A DNA stretch of 33,355 nt from the NCBI GenBank assembly GCA_016841765.1, contig JAENYN010000049.1, positions 1 through 33,355 of the forward strand, written 5' to 3'. How positions within the stretch are numbered: the stretch's first letter is position 1; every line of letters starts with the position of its first letter. Both the position numbers and the translations under genes were made by a program. Positions 8,619 to 15,354 of the stretch are shown here, piece by piece. Origin of the DNA: Guptibacillus hwajinpoensis (GTDB taxonomy: Bacteria; Bacillota; Bacilli; Bacillales; Bacillaceae_O). The notes beneath the pieces are model-generated. The model was not told where the DNA came from and searched no databases. It saw only the letters and a program-made list of their open reading frames with translations.

Positions 8619-8786
8619 GAAGGAGTAACGAGCGGCAGTTATACAGGAAAAGATAATTAGCAAAGTGGATGGACAGGCTAAATCAGCACACATTTTAATG
8701 GGTGAATTATAGAAAAACGCAGGGGCTTTGAAACTAAGTAGTTCCGTTTCTGTGGGGAAATGTCAGAATTAGGAAACTGATTAGCA

Positions 8787-8820
8787 GACCAAATCGTATA
8801 TGATTTGGTCTCTTATTTTT
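8787..8820 (+). terminator. Rho-independent terminator downstream of ald
   Basis: AGACCAAATC / GATTTGGTCT form a perfect 10-bp stem with a 5-base loop, followed by CTTATTTTT. It lies about 170 bases after ald with no gene in between. Confidence 0.85.
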
Positions 8821-9020
8821 CCTTATGTAAAAACGTTTACAGGGTATTAATACTTGAAGTAGCATACAAAATCGCAATCGAAATAACATAGTGACAATGG
8901 CTGTTGTCAATGTGCTAATTACTATGTTATTGGTTGCCATTTGCTTTGTTGTTTTTTGTATAACAATTAGGGAAATGTAATTTTATGTTAAAATAAATAT
9001 TGAGTTTGTGAAGGATTTTT

Positions 9021-9052
9021 CTTAAACTAACGGGCAGAGGAGTTAATTTAAG
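9021..9052 (+). repeat. Hairpin with AACTAACGGG motif, upstream copy
   Basis: CTTAAACTAAC (9021-9031) pairs with GTTAATTTAAG (9042-9052) at 10 of 11 positions around a 10-base loop. The 10-base core AACTAACGGG recurs exactly at 9366-9375 on the other side of the small gene at 9092. Confidence 0.6.
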
Positions 9053-9091
9053 GTTTCATGTTAAACAGTTAAAAATTAGGAGGGGGTTAAA

Positions 9092-9352
9092 TTGAAAAAA
9101 TACAATGTTCTTTCAACTATTTGTTTAGGAATATTTATTATTTTGTTTTCTTTGATGATAAATGGCTTTTCTTTCGGTTCATTAGGTAAAATAGCAATAA
9201 TCTTAATGTTCTTATTCCCATTATTAGGAGCCATTTTTGGGATGAAAGGTAAAAAGGGTGTTGGTAAATGGTTTTTATCACTACTTAATGTTATTGCACT
9301 TATCACAATAGGATATCTTCTTTTGCTTGGCTTCGGAATGGGTGAAGCATAA
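9092..9352 (+). CDS. Small AT-rich membrane protein, function unknown
   Basis: The product has 86 residues, starting at a TTG (MKKYNVLSTIC) with a very strong ribosome site AGGAGGGGG 7 bases upstream. Three hydrophobic segments are visible, near residues 7-27, 31-50 and 62-82. A short basic loop GMKGKKGVGKW lies between the second and third. I do not recognise a family. Base and codon use are far more AT-rich than neighbouring ald and the M24 peptidase, and the gene is bracketed by two related hairpins (9021-9052 and 9366-9385). This suggests an acquired or mobile cassette. The strong ribosome site and clean membrane pattern support a real gene. Confidence 0.7.
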   Translation: MKKYNVLSTICLGIFIILFSLMINGFSFGSLGKIAIILMFLFPLLGAIFGMKGKKGVGKWFLSLLNVIALITIGYLLLLGFGMGEA

Positions 9353-9365
9353 GGGAAGATTGCTG

Positions 9366-9385
9366 AACTAACGGGGGCTTTAGTT
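9366..9385 (+). repeat. Hairpin with AACTAACGGG motif, downstream copy
   Basis: AACTAA (9366-9371) pairs with TTAGTT (9380-9385) around an 8-base loop that starts CGGGGG. It shares ten identical bases with the hairpin at 9021-9052, so the two bracket the small membrane protein gene. Confidence 0.55.
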
Positions 9386-9630
9386 TAATTAAATACTATA
9401 AAAAATGGACGCTTGGAATAAAAATCTATGCGTTTTTGTATGCTGCTTATATTGTTAATTATGGTGCTAAACGTAGTGTGCTTTCGTAAGTTATTTCATC
9501 TTTTAGTTTAACTTTTCTCCAGGGTATCGGAACTACATACTTTGAAACTCCTGTGTTTATTTTTTGTTGTTTGATGAAATCCCAGTCCGGTTTTCCGTTC
9601 TTTTATTCAGAGGGATTCGATTATAACGTT

Positions 9631-9767
9631 AAGGCATTGAACCCTGCTTTAAATGCCTCTAATCAGGTGAAATCCAGTAATAAAGGTACTGAACGCCGAT
9701 TCAGCACTCCTAATCAGAGAAACCCCAACAATAAAGGCACTGAACCCCGATTCAGTGCCTCATCTTG
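9631..9767. repeat. Degenerate tandem hairpin array, 51-52-bp period
   Basis: Three units begin AAGGCATTGAACC (9631), AAGGTACTGAACG (9683) and AAGGCACTGAACC (9734). The last is the best hairpin: GGCACTGAA / TTCAGTGCC with a short loop. The second has CTGAA / TTCAG with partly changed outer arms, and the first is most decayed. Spacers share TAATCAG. The period, the GGCAC..GTGCC stem and the GAACC in the loop side match the array at 5920-6067, so both appear to be members of one repeat family. Confidence 0.75.
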
Positions 9768-9829
9768 ATAATTACTGCGGGTCCCCCGCTTAACGTACGC
9801 CGCTAAGCGGGCGCCCTGCGCTTTTGTTT

Positions 9830-10930
9830 TTATCCTTTTACGATTTGCAGTTCTTTAGGATACTGCGTCAAGACGTCGGCTCCGTTTGCGGTAATGATGA
9901 TATCGTCCTCAATCCGGACTCCGCCTGTTCCGGGCAAGTAGATCCCGGGTTCAATCGTAAGTGCCATCCCGGTTTTAAGTGTACCGGTATTTTTTTCATT
10001 CAAGGACGGGAACTCGTGAACTTCAATCCCGAGGCCATGCCCGATTCTGTGGGTGAAATACTCACCGTAACCCGCTTCTGTGATGATGGAGCGGGCTGTT
10101 TTATCGAGATCACCAATTGTCGTGCCGGGTCTGCAAATATTTACCGCTTCTTTTTGGGCGTGCAATACCGTTTCATACACTTCCCGCTGATTTTCAGAAA
10201 CCTCTCCGACGGCAACTGTCCTGGTGATATCCGAACAGTACCCGTCAAGAACTACGCCGAGATCGAAAAGGACGAAGTCGCCTTTTTTCACACGGTTTTT
10301 TCCCGGATTGCCGTGAGGAGCCGCAGTATTTTCCCCGGAAAGAACCATGGTTGAAAAAGACATTTCCCGAATCCCCTGTTTTTTAAGTTCGTATTCGATG
10401 CGGGCCAGGATTTCCATCTCGGTTACGCCTTCTTTTATTGCAGCTGTGCCGACTTCGATTCCGTAGTCGGCAAGTTTTGCGGCTTCACGGAGTACCGCTA
10501 TTTCCCGTTCATCTTTGATCAGCCTGAGCTGCTGCAGTTTCTCTTCTGCCGAAACAAGATGTGGGTTTTCAAAAGCGCCTGCCGCTTGTTCATACCGTTG
10601 CACGGTCATATGGCTTTTCTCCACAGCAAGAGTGCCAGGCCTGATATCTTGGTTCTCCAGTCTGGTTTTAATGAGGTGCCAGGGGTCATCAATATCACTG
10701 TAGCCGATGATCGAATATTCCCAGCCGGCGCTTTTTGCCTGCTCCTTCTCCATGCCCGGCAGTACAAGGACAGGTTCCGCCTCAGGGAAAAGCAGCAATC
10801 CGAGCAGCCGTTCGTGCGGGTCTGTATAAAACCCTGATAAATAAAAGACGTTAGGGGTTGATGTTATAAAAGCAGCATCGATTTTTTCTTCTGCGAGCCA
10901 GTTTGTGAAATGCTTCAATCGGTTATTCAT
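9830..10930 (-). CDS. M24 family aminopeptidase (Xaa-Pro peptidase-like)
   Basis: This 366-residue cytosolic metallopeptidase has two domains. A creatinase-type N-terminal domain spans about residues 1-130. A pita-bread catalytic domain follows. The five metal ligands are visible: Asp and Asp in FDLGVVLDGYCSDITRT, His in HRIGHGLGIEVHE, Glu in TIEPGIY and Glu in VRIEDD. Such enzymes release an N-terminal residue preceding proline, using two Mn or similar ions. Several Bacillus paralogues exist (YkvY and YqhT types) and I cannot say which this is. The gene is read divergently from the sigma-W-type module at 11076. I see no clear promoter or Shine-Dalgarno beyond AAAAGGATG before the ATG. Confidence 0.92.
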   Translation of the reverse strand: MNNRLKHFTNWLAEEKIDAAFITSTPNVFYLSGFYTDPHERLLGLLLFPEAEPVLVLPGMEKEQAKSAGWEYSIIGYSDIDDPWHLIKTRLENQDIRPGTLAVEKSHMTVQRYEQAAGAFENPHLVSAEEKLQQLRLIKDEREIAVLREAAKLADYGIEVGTAAIKEGVTEMEILARIEYELKKQGIREMSFSTMVLSGENTAAPHGNPGKNRVKKGDFVLFDLGVVLDGYCSDITRTVAVGEVSENQREVYETVLHAQKEAVNICRPGTTIGDLDKTARSIITEAGYGEYFTHRIGHGLGIEVHEFPSLNEKNTGTLKTGMALTIEPGIYLPGTGGVRIEDDIIITANGADVLTQYPKELQIVKG

Positions 10931-11075
10931 CGGTCCACATCCTTTTTTATGGTATCATTATTTATTGAAACATAATGCATTGTATTTGTCGCTGATTATA
11001 CGGCATTCGCCATTTTGCCGGCCGTATCCGGCTAAGCGTCATTCGGGAAAGGGTAAACATCTATAAGAGAATATT

Positions 11076-11103
11076 TGAAACCTTATATCAATTGGTGCGT
11101 ATA
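11076..11103 (+). promoter_or_regulatory. ECF sigma factor promoter, sigma-W type
   Basis: TGAAAC (11076-11081), exactly 16 bases, then CGTATA (11098-11103). This is the known sigma-W consensus of Bacillus (TGAAAC-N16-CGTA). Transcription would start near 11110, just before the GTG at 11134. Sigma-W answers to envelope stress, and pspA (ydjF) in B. subtilis is a known sigma-W target. The sequence therefore ties the five following genes to envelope damage. Confidence 0.8.
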
Positions 11104-11133
11104 TACGTATTGAAAAGGAAAAGAGGTGAAGGT

Positions 11134-11640
11134 GTGGGGTTTTTTCAACGGCTGTTCGGTAAAAAAGAAGAACGGGAAGAAATCAAGCCGCGTGATGTCT
11201 TTTCAATAAAGATAAATGACATTGTCAGCTATGAACTTGAAGATTATCAGACTGTGGGAAAGCTTGTCTACAAGGATGGCAGCTTCACCTGGACCGCATA
11301 TCAGCTTGAAGGTGATGGGCGTACGCTCTGGCTCAGTGTGGAAATGGATGATGAGCTCGAACTTGCCATGTACGAAAAAATCCCCCTTAAGCTGCCTGGC
11401 GAAGTACCGAAAAAGCTCTCCTATGACGGCACAGATTATTATCTTGAAGAAAGCGGGACAGCACAGGTGAAAGGTGAAGGCAGGGGTGCTAATGTGGACG
11501 GGATGACCGTCAACTATTACGACTTCAGTGATGAAGCCGAAGAATCGTTCCTTTCGGTTGAAAACTGGGGCAGCGAAATTGAAGTAAGCATCGGCCGGGG
11601 AATTGAAGATTATGAAATCAAGATCCTGGCTGCCAGTTAA
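11134..11640 (+). CDS. DUF4178 domain protein
   Basis: The product has 168 residues starting MGFFQRLFGKKEEREE. The GTG at 11134 is chosen because GAGGTG lies just upstream and because an upstream in-frame TTG (11092) lies inside the promoter. The protein is soluble with no signal peptide. It is rich in short beta strands, with the pattern NDIVSYELEDYQTVGKLVYKDGSF and a central WTAYQLEGDGRTLWLSVE typical of DUF4178. The family's biochemistry is unknown, and members are repeatedly found beside pspA, DUF350 and polyamine-type enzymes. It is the first gene after the sigma-W-type promoter. 239 bases separate it from pspA. Confidence 0.75.
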   Translation: MGFFQRLFGKKEEREEIKPRDVFSIKINDIVSYELEDYQTVGKLVYKDGSFTWTAYQLEGDGRTLWLSVEMDDELELAMYEKIPLKLPGEVPKKLSYDGTDYYLEESGTAQVKGEGRGANVDGMTVNYYDFSDEAEESFLSVENWGSEIEVSIGRGIEDYEIKILAAS

Positions 11641-11879
11641 GCCCCCATTGAAAATCGACAGCCAGCTCCATACGCATAAGCAGCGGTTCCGAAAATGAAC
11701 AAGGTGGCACAATCAATAAGCCTCTCAGTGTGCAAAGACCCATTGACCTGGATTACGAGAGTGGGATTTCCTTACTGAAAGGGAGGTTACCGCCTGGCCA
11801 GGCTGATTAGAAGCCGACTCATATGATTGTTCAGAAGGTCCAATTTTTCATTTTAGCCAAATTATAAAGGAGGAAGACG
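11641..11879 (+). other. Unexplained 239-base gap inside the stress module
   Basis: No gene and no clear terminator are visible. A 12-bp perfect palindrome GCCTGGCCAGGC lies at 11792-11803, followed by a short AT-rich stretch before the pspA ribosome site (AAAGGAGG). The gap is much longer than the others in this cluster, so it may hold a second promoter or a leader structure. I cannot assign one. Confidence 0.4.
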
Positions 11880-12554
11880 ATGTTTAACATGTTCAAACGT
11901 GTCAAGACGATTGTTGGTTCAGAATTGAATGCGATGCTGGATAAAGCTGAAGATCCCGTGAAGATGCTTGATCAGTTCATGAGGGAAATGGAGCAGGATA
12001 TCAGGGATGCTGAAACTGCCGTCGCAAAGCAGATTGCAAATGAAAAAATGCTGAAAAAGAAGTATGATGATGCGGAAGCGCTTATGGCGAAGCGTGAACA
12101 GCAGGCGATCAAAGCGCTTGAAGCAGGCAATGATGATCTGGCACGCCGGGCTCTTGAAGACAAAAAGCAACAGGCTGCACAGCGCGATCAATTAAAGTCT
12201 TCTTATGAACGGGCAAAAGAGGATGCTTCTCAGCTTCGCAGCCGCCTTGATGAAATGAAGCGTGAGTATCAGGAGATGCAGCTGAAGAAAGATACGTTGA
12301 AGGCCAGGGCTGAATCTGCAAAAACACGCACAAAAATGAATAGGGCGATGTCAAATATATCAAATGATGAATCGCGCCGCGGTTTCGAACGGATGGAAGA
12401 GAAAGTCCATCAGTATGAAGCCGAGGCGGAAACAAGTGAAGATTTGAGGGCCGCTAACCGCAGCCTTGATGATGAATTCGAAGAACTTGATAAAGGAAAC
12501 GATATTGATGCGGAGCTTGCCGAACTGAAAAAGAAAATCGGGAAGGACGCTTGA
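11880..12554 (+). CDS. pspA: Phage shock protein A (PspA/IM30 family)
   Basis: This is a 224-residue PspA-family protein, an ESCRT-III-like membrane-remodelling coiled-coil protein that coats and seals damaged cytoplasmic membrane. The N-terminal helix MFNMFKRVKTIVGSELNAMLDKAEDP is amphipathic. Long coiled coils fill residues 25-160 (MREMEQDIRDAE.., KSSYERAKEDASQLRSRLDEMK). A tail rich in Glu/Asp follows (EFEELDKG.., ELAELKKKIG). Length matches YdjF/LiaH-type proteins of Bacillus. AAAGGAGG stands 7 bases before ATG. It lies between DUF4178 and a DUF4247 lipoprotein, in an operon with a sigma-W-type promoter. No PspF or PspBC-like partner is in the window. Confidence 0.94.
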   Translation: MFNMFKRVKTIVGSELNAMLDKAEDPVKMLDQFMREMEQDIRDAETAVAKQIANEKMLKKKYDDAEALMAKREQQAIKALEAGNDDLARRALEDKKQQAAQRDQLKSSYERAKEDASQLRSRLDEMKREYQEMQLKKDTLKARAESAKTRTKMNRAMSNISNDESRRGFERMEEKVHQYEAEAETSEDLRAANRSLDDEFEELDKGNDIDAELAELKKKIGKDA

Positions 12555-12579
12555 TTTTAAAGTCCAGTGAGGTGTGAAC

Positions 12580-13182
12580 ATGAAAAAATGGCCGGGAGGA
12601 CTTATTCTGGCAGCAGCCCTGCTGTTTTTCCTCTCAGGTTGCAGTGAACCGTCCGCCGGGCTGTTCGGGTCCGGCACGGTTCTGGATTACATAGAGGAAA
12701 ACTATGAGCTGGTTGATGTCATAAAAAGCAGTGCGGATGCCGGGGATGTCTCAAAAGTATACAGTGCCGGCAACAGGACACTTGATGAAGTCCGTGAGAA
12801 CATTGCCAGTGCATGGCAGCCTGAGGAAATCAGTGAGAAGAAAGATGGCAGGCAGGTGCTTGTGTATGACCAGCATTTTGTCATTCTATCAAATGATGAT
12901 GAAAAAAACGGCGGCACACTGATCGAAGTTGCTGATCAAGGCTTTGTGCGCGATAATTTCCAGCCGGACTTTTTTGACGGCATGCTGGCCCTGTGGATTC
13001 TTGATGAAGTATTTGACGTGGATGACTGGGGAAAAAAACAGCGGGCCCGGTGTACCGGTTCACCTTATGATTGTTACAGGGGCTACCCCACAACCGGAAA
13101 AGCATACAAAGGACCGAGCAGCACACTACCGGATTTTCGCGGATCGAAAACTCGGGGCGGAGGTCCAGGTGCCGGAAAATAA
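12580..13182 (+). CDS. DUF4247 lipoprotein
   Basis: The product has 200 residues. The signal peptide ends in a lipobox LSGC, so Cys21 is probably lipidated and the protein anchored outside the membrane. The body has DYIEENYELVDVI and QVLVYDQHFVILS. The C-terminal part holds a cysteine pair (Cys158 and Cys165, RCTGSPYDCYRGYP) and a Gly-rich tail TRGGGPGAGK. These match what I recall of DUF4247, whose function is unknown. The two exposed cysteines may form a disulfide. The ATG at 12580 is 25 bases after pspA with GAGGTG upstream. A GTG two codons earlier overlaps that ribosome site. It is the only exported component of the module and could be its sensor. Confidence 0.8.
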   Translation: MKKWPGGLILAAALLFFLSGCSEPSAGLFGSGTVLDYIEENYELVDVIKSSADAGDVSKVYSAGNRTLDEVRENIASAWQPEEISEKKDGRQVLVYDQHFVILSNDDEKNGGTLIEVADQGFVRDNFQPDFFDGMLALWILDEVFDVDDWGKKQRARCTGSPYDCYRGYPTTGKAYKGPSSTLPDFRGSKTRGGGPGAGK

Positions 13183-13200
13183 CCGAAAAGGAGGGGGAAC

Positions 13201-13596
13201 ATGGGACCATACTTGTTGACTTTATTGTATTTTTTGGCGGCAGTCGCTGTCATCATAATCGGCCTGGTCTTATTCGAATTGATAACACAGCAGTATAAAG
13301 ATTGGGAAGAAATCAAAAACGGAAACGGGGCAGTTGCCCTCTCAATTGCCGGTAAAATCATCGGCATCAGCATCATTCTTGCCTTTTCGATTTACAGCAG
13401 CGTGTCAGTCATGGGAACAGTGATCTGGGGAGGTTTCGGAATCGTGCTCCAGCTCGCCGCCTATTTCCTATTTGAATTGCTGACCCGCCGTTTTTCTGTC
13501 GAAAAGGAGCTGAAAAACGGGAACATGGCGGTCGGAATTGTCATGATGTCAGTATCAATCGGGCTCGGATTCGTAATCGGCGCCTCCATTACATAA
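13201..13596 (+). CDS. DUF350 (YjfL-like) membrane protein
   Basis: This 131-residue integral membrane protein has four predicted helices, arranged as two halves. Each half contains a related cytosolic motif: EEIKNGNGAVALSIAGK near residue 35 and KELKNGNMAVGIVMMS near residue 102, so an internal duplication is plain. This is the DUF350 pattern, of which E. coli YjfL is a member. That protein is also encoded beside a PspA homologue (YjfJ) and an ATP-grasp enzyme (YjfC). Function is not established. The ATG at 13201 follows a perfect AAGGAGGGGG site, 18 bases after the lipoprotein stop. A small hairpin with T5 (13626-13648) separates it from the next gene. Confidence 0.88.
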   Translation: MGPYLLTLLYFLAAVAVIIIGLVLFELITQQYKDWEEIKNGNGAVALSIAGKIIGISIILAFSIYSSVSVMGTVIWGGFGIVLQLAAYFLFELLTRRFSVEKELKNGNMAVGIVMMSVSIGLGFVIGASIT

Positions 13597-13625
13597 ACCG
13601 GAAGAATAGGTATGATGTTGCCAGT

Positions 13626-13648
13626 CCCCCTTCAACGGGGGATTTTTG
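13626..13648 (+). terminator. Short GC hairpin with T run inside the operon
   Basis: CCCCC / GGGGG with loop TTCAAC is followed by ATTTTT. The stem is only 5 bp, so read-through is expected. It could set a lower level of the downstream synthase relative to the first four genes. It also argues against the in-frame ATG at 13612 as the synthase start. Confidence 0.55.
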
Positions 13649-13692
13649 GCTTTAATCGCCAATTCAGCATCAATGAAAAAGGGGCATTTCGT

Positions 13693-15237
13693 ATGGTTGA
13701 AGCAAAGCTTAAAAAGAGCAAAGCAATTTACTGGGCGTCTGGTATTGTGTCGGTTTGCGGCATTATTTTCGAAGTGCTGTTCGGTGCGCTCGGCTCCTAT
13801 ATGCTTGGAGACGGCGTGAAACAATACACCTTGACGATCTCTTTATTTTTAACGGGGATGGGGATCGGGGCATCATTAAGTGAAAAAGTGACAAAACAGC
13901 TTATCGTTTCGTTTATCTGGATCGAATTTATAATTGGATTGCTGGGCGGGATGTCGGCGTTCCTTCTTTTCGGCATAAACGCTTATTTGCCAGATGGCTC
14001 GGAAGCCCTGTTTTTATATGGGATAACTTTCACCATTGGTGCTTTGACCGGTGTGGAACTGCCTGTTTTAATCCGAAAAGCTGATGAAATCGGAGTTGCA
14101 CTGAACAAAAGTACGGCGAGGGTGCTTTTTTCAGACTATGCCGGCGGGCTTGTCGGCGGTCTGTTATTTGTTTTTTTGCTCAGGCCGCAGCTCGGACTTG
14201 TGAAAACCGCATTCATGGTAGCGCTCGTCAATATCGCTGTCGCTGTCTGGATCGCATGGCTTTTCCGGAAAGAAATTAAGATGCCGAAACTGCAATTTTT
14301 GTTTGGAAGCCTGTTCGCGCTTATCTTGGCAGCTGGCCTTTTTTTCGGTGAAGAGGCAGCCTTTTCGTTTGAACAGAAACTTTACAGGGATCCGATCATT
14401 TTTGCGGAGGAAACGGATTATCAGCGCATTATCCTGACAAAGGAACAGGGTGACATCCGAATGTATCTTGATGGTTCGCTCCAATTCAGTTCCTCTGATG
14501 AATACCGTTATCATGAAACACTTGTACATCCTGCGATGGAAGGTGCAAAGAGGCATGAAAAAGTTCTGATTCTGGGCGGAGGGGACGGGATGGCATTAAG
14601 GGAAGTACTCAAGTACAAAGATGCCAGCAATATCACCCTTGTTGACCTGGACCCTGCCGTTGTGGAACTTGCGAAATCGAATCATGATTTAAGGCGGCTG
14701 AATGGTGATGCCTTCAAGAGTAAAAGAGTGGAAGTCATTCATAGGGATGCTTTCCGGTTTCTCGAGAATACGCGGGGATTTTGCGATGTCATTTTGATTG
14801 ATTTGCCGGATCCGAACAATGAAGGTTTGAATAAGCTGTACACACGTGAATTTTATTCACTTGTCCGTAACCGCCTGTCACCCGGCGGCATGGTGAACAT
14901 CCAGGCGACCAGCCCCGTGTTCGCGCCGCGTGTATACTGGGGAATTAACAATACAGTCGCTTCTGCCGGCCTTTACACAGATAATCTGCATGTGGAGATT
15001 CCGAGTTTCGGGAACTGGGGATTTATTCTCGCCGGTCGGGAGCCGGTTGACTTAAACACGATAAAGATTTCAAGAAAGACCCGTTACCTCACGACGAAAC
15101 TTGTTTCAACCCTTGCTGAATTCGGGAAAGATGAGAGTGAGGATGCGGCTGAAAGAAACGGCGGCGAACTTCCGCCAAATACGTTAATCAATCCTTATTT
15201 GATAGAAGAGTATGAAAAAGCCTGGCTGTATTACTAG
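13693..15237 (+). CDS. Membrane-anchored spermidine synthase-like protein
   Basis: The product has 514 residues in two parts. The first 220 residues are hydrophobic with about seven membrane helices (near 12-33, 45-62, 70-98, 104-128, 147-166, 170-191 and 200-219). Residues 230-500 are a spermidine synthase domain: DGSLQFSSSDEYRYHETLVHP (260-280), the aminopropyl-donor loop LILGGGDG (293-299), VDLDP (317-321) and the Asp-containing LIDLPDPN (368-375). Such enzymes transfer an aminopropyl group from decarboxylated S-adenosylmethionine, but the substrate here is unknown. The ATG at 13693 has AAAGGGGC upstream. An in-frame ATG at 13612 precedes the hairpin and has poor context. It is the last gene of the module, ending before the long-loop terminator at 15254-15314. 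Confidence 0.88.
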   Translation: MVEAKLKKSKAIYWASGIVSVCGIIFEVLFGALGSYMLGDGVKQYTLTISLFLTGMGIGASLSEKVTKQLIVSFIWIEFIIGLLGGMSAFLLFGINAYLPDGSEALFLYGITFTIGALTGVELPVLIRKADEIGVALNKSTARVLFSDYAGGLVGGLLFVFLLRPQLGLVKTAFMVALVNIAVAVWIAWLFRKEIKMPKLQFLFGSLFALILAAGLFFGEEAAFSFEQKLYRDPIIFAEETDYQRIILTKEQGDIRMYLDGSLQFSSSDEYRYHETLVHPAMEGAKRHEKVLILGGGDGMALREVLKYKDASNITLVDLDPAVVELAKSNHDLRRLNGDAFKSKRVEVIHRDAFRFLENTRGFCDVILIDLPDPNNEGLNKLYTREFYSLVRNRLSPGGMVNIQATSPVFAPRVYWGINNTVASAGLYTDNLHVEIPSFGNWGFILAGREPVDLNTIKISRKTRYLTTKLVSTLAEFGKDESEDAAERNGGELPPNTLINPYLIEEYEKAWLYY

Positions 15238-15253
15238 TGCCGGCCGAAAAATC

Positions 15254-15314
15254 ATCCTGTCCTTTGCAGAAGCATTTATATTCAATCGGGACAGGATATT
15301 GATCTTTTTTGTCG
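15254..15314 (+). terminator. Probable terminator after the PspA module
   Basis: ATCCTGTCC (15254-15262) pairs perfectly with GGACAGGAT (15289-15297), with a 26-base loop, and is followed by ATTGATCTTTTTT. The loop is long, but the stem and T6 make termination likely. Confidence 0.65.
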
Positions 15315-15354
15315 TAGTCCTTTAAAGAATCCAATAAAAAAAGGAGGACCCGGA

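Larger units (their letters stand above)
8619..9091. other. Intergenic region between ald and the small membrane protein gene
   Basis: After the ald stop there is no credible gene. A terminator lies at 8787-8820. Beyond it the base composition turns clearly AT-rich. An inverted repeat AACATAGT / ACTATGTT (about 8885-8928) encloses a second one, GACAA / TTGTC. A possible extended -10 (TG-T-TAAAAT, 8986-8994) and a hairpin at 9021-9052 precede the next gene. Confidence 0.55.
9353..9829. other. Gene-free AT-rich stretch with hairpin repeats
   Basis: There is no convincing gene. A hairpin AACTAA / TTAGTT (9366-9385) shares AACTAACGGG with 9025-9034. A degenerate hairpin array lies at 9631-9767. 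A stem CCCGCTTA / TAAGCGGG (9785-9811) lies just beyond the stop of the minus-strand peptidase gene. It lacks a T run on the minus strand, so it is only a weak terminator candidate. An open frame at 9553-9768 is just the repeat array read through. Confidence 0.6.

Noticed and set aside
8734-8940. Minus-strand 68-codon frame after ald
   Set aside because: It crosses the terminator at 8787-8820 and lacks a ribosome site.
9553-9768. 71-codon frame over the second hairpin array
   Set aside because: The last two thirds are just the repeat units translated; no ribosome site is present.
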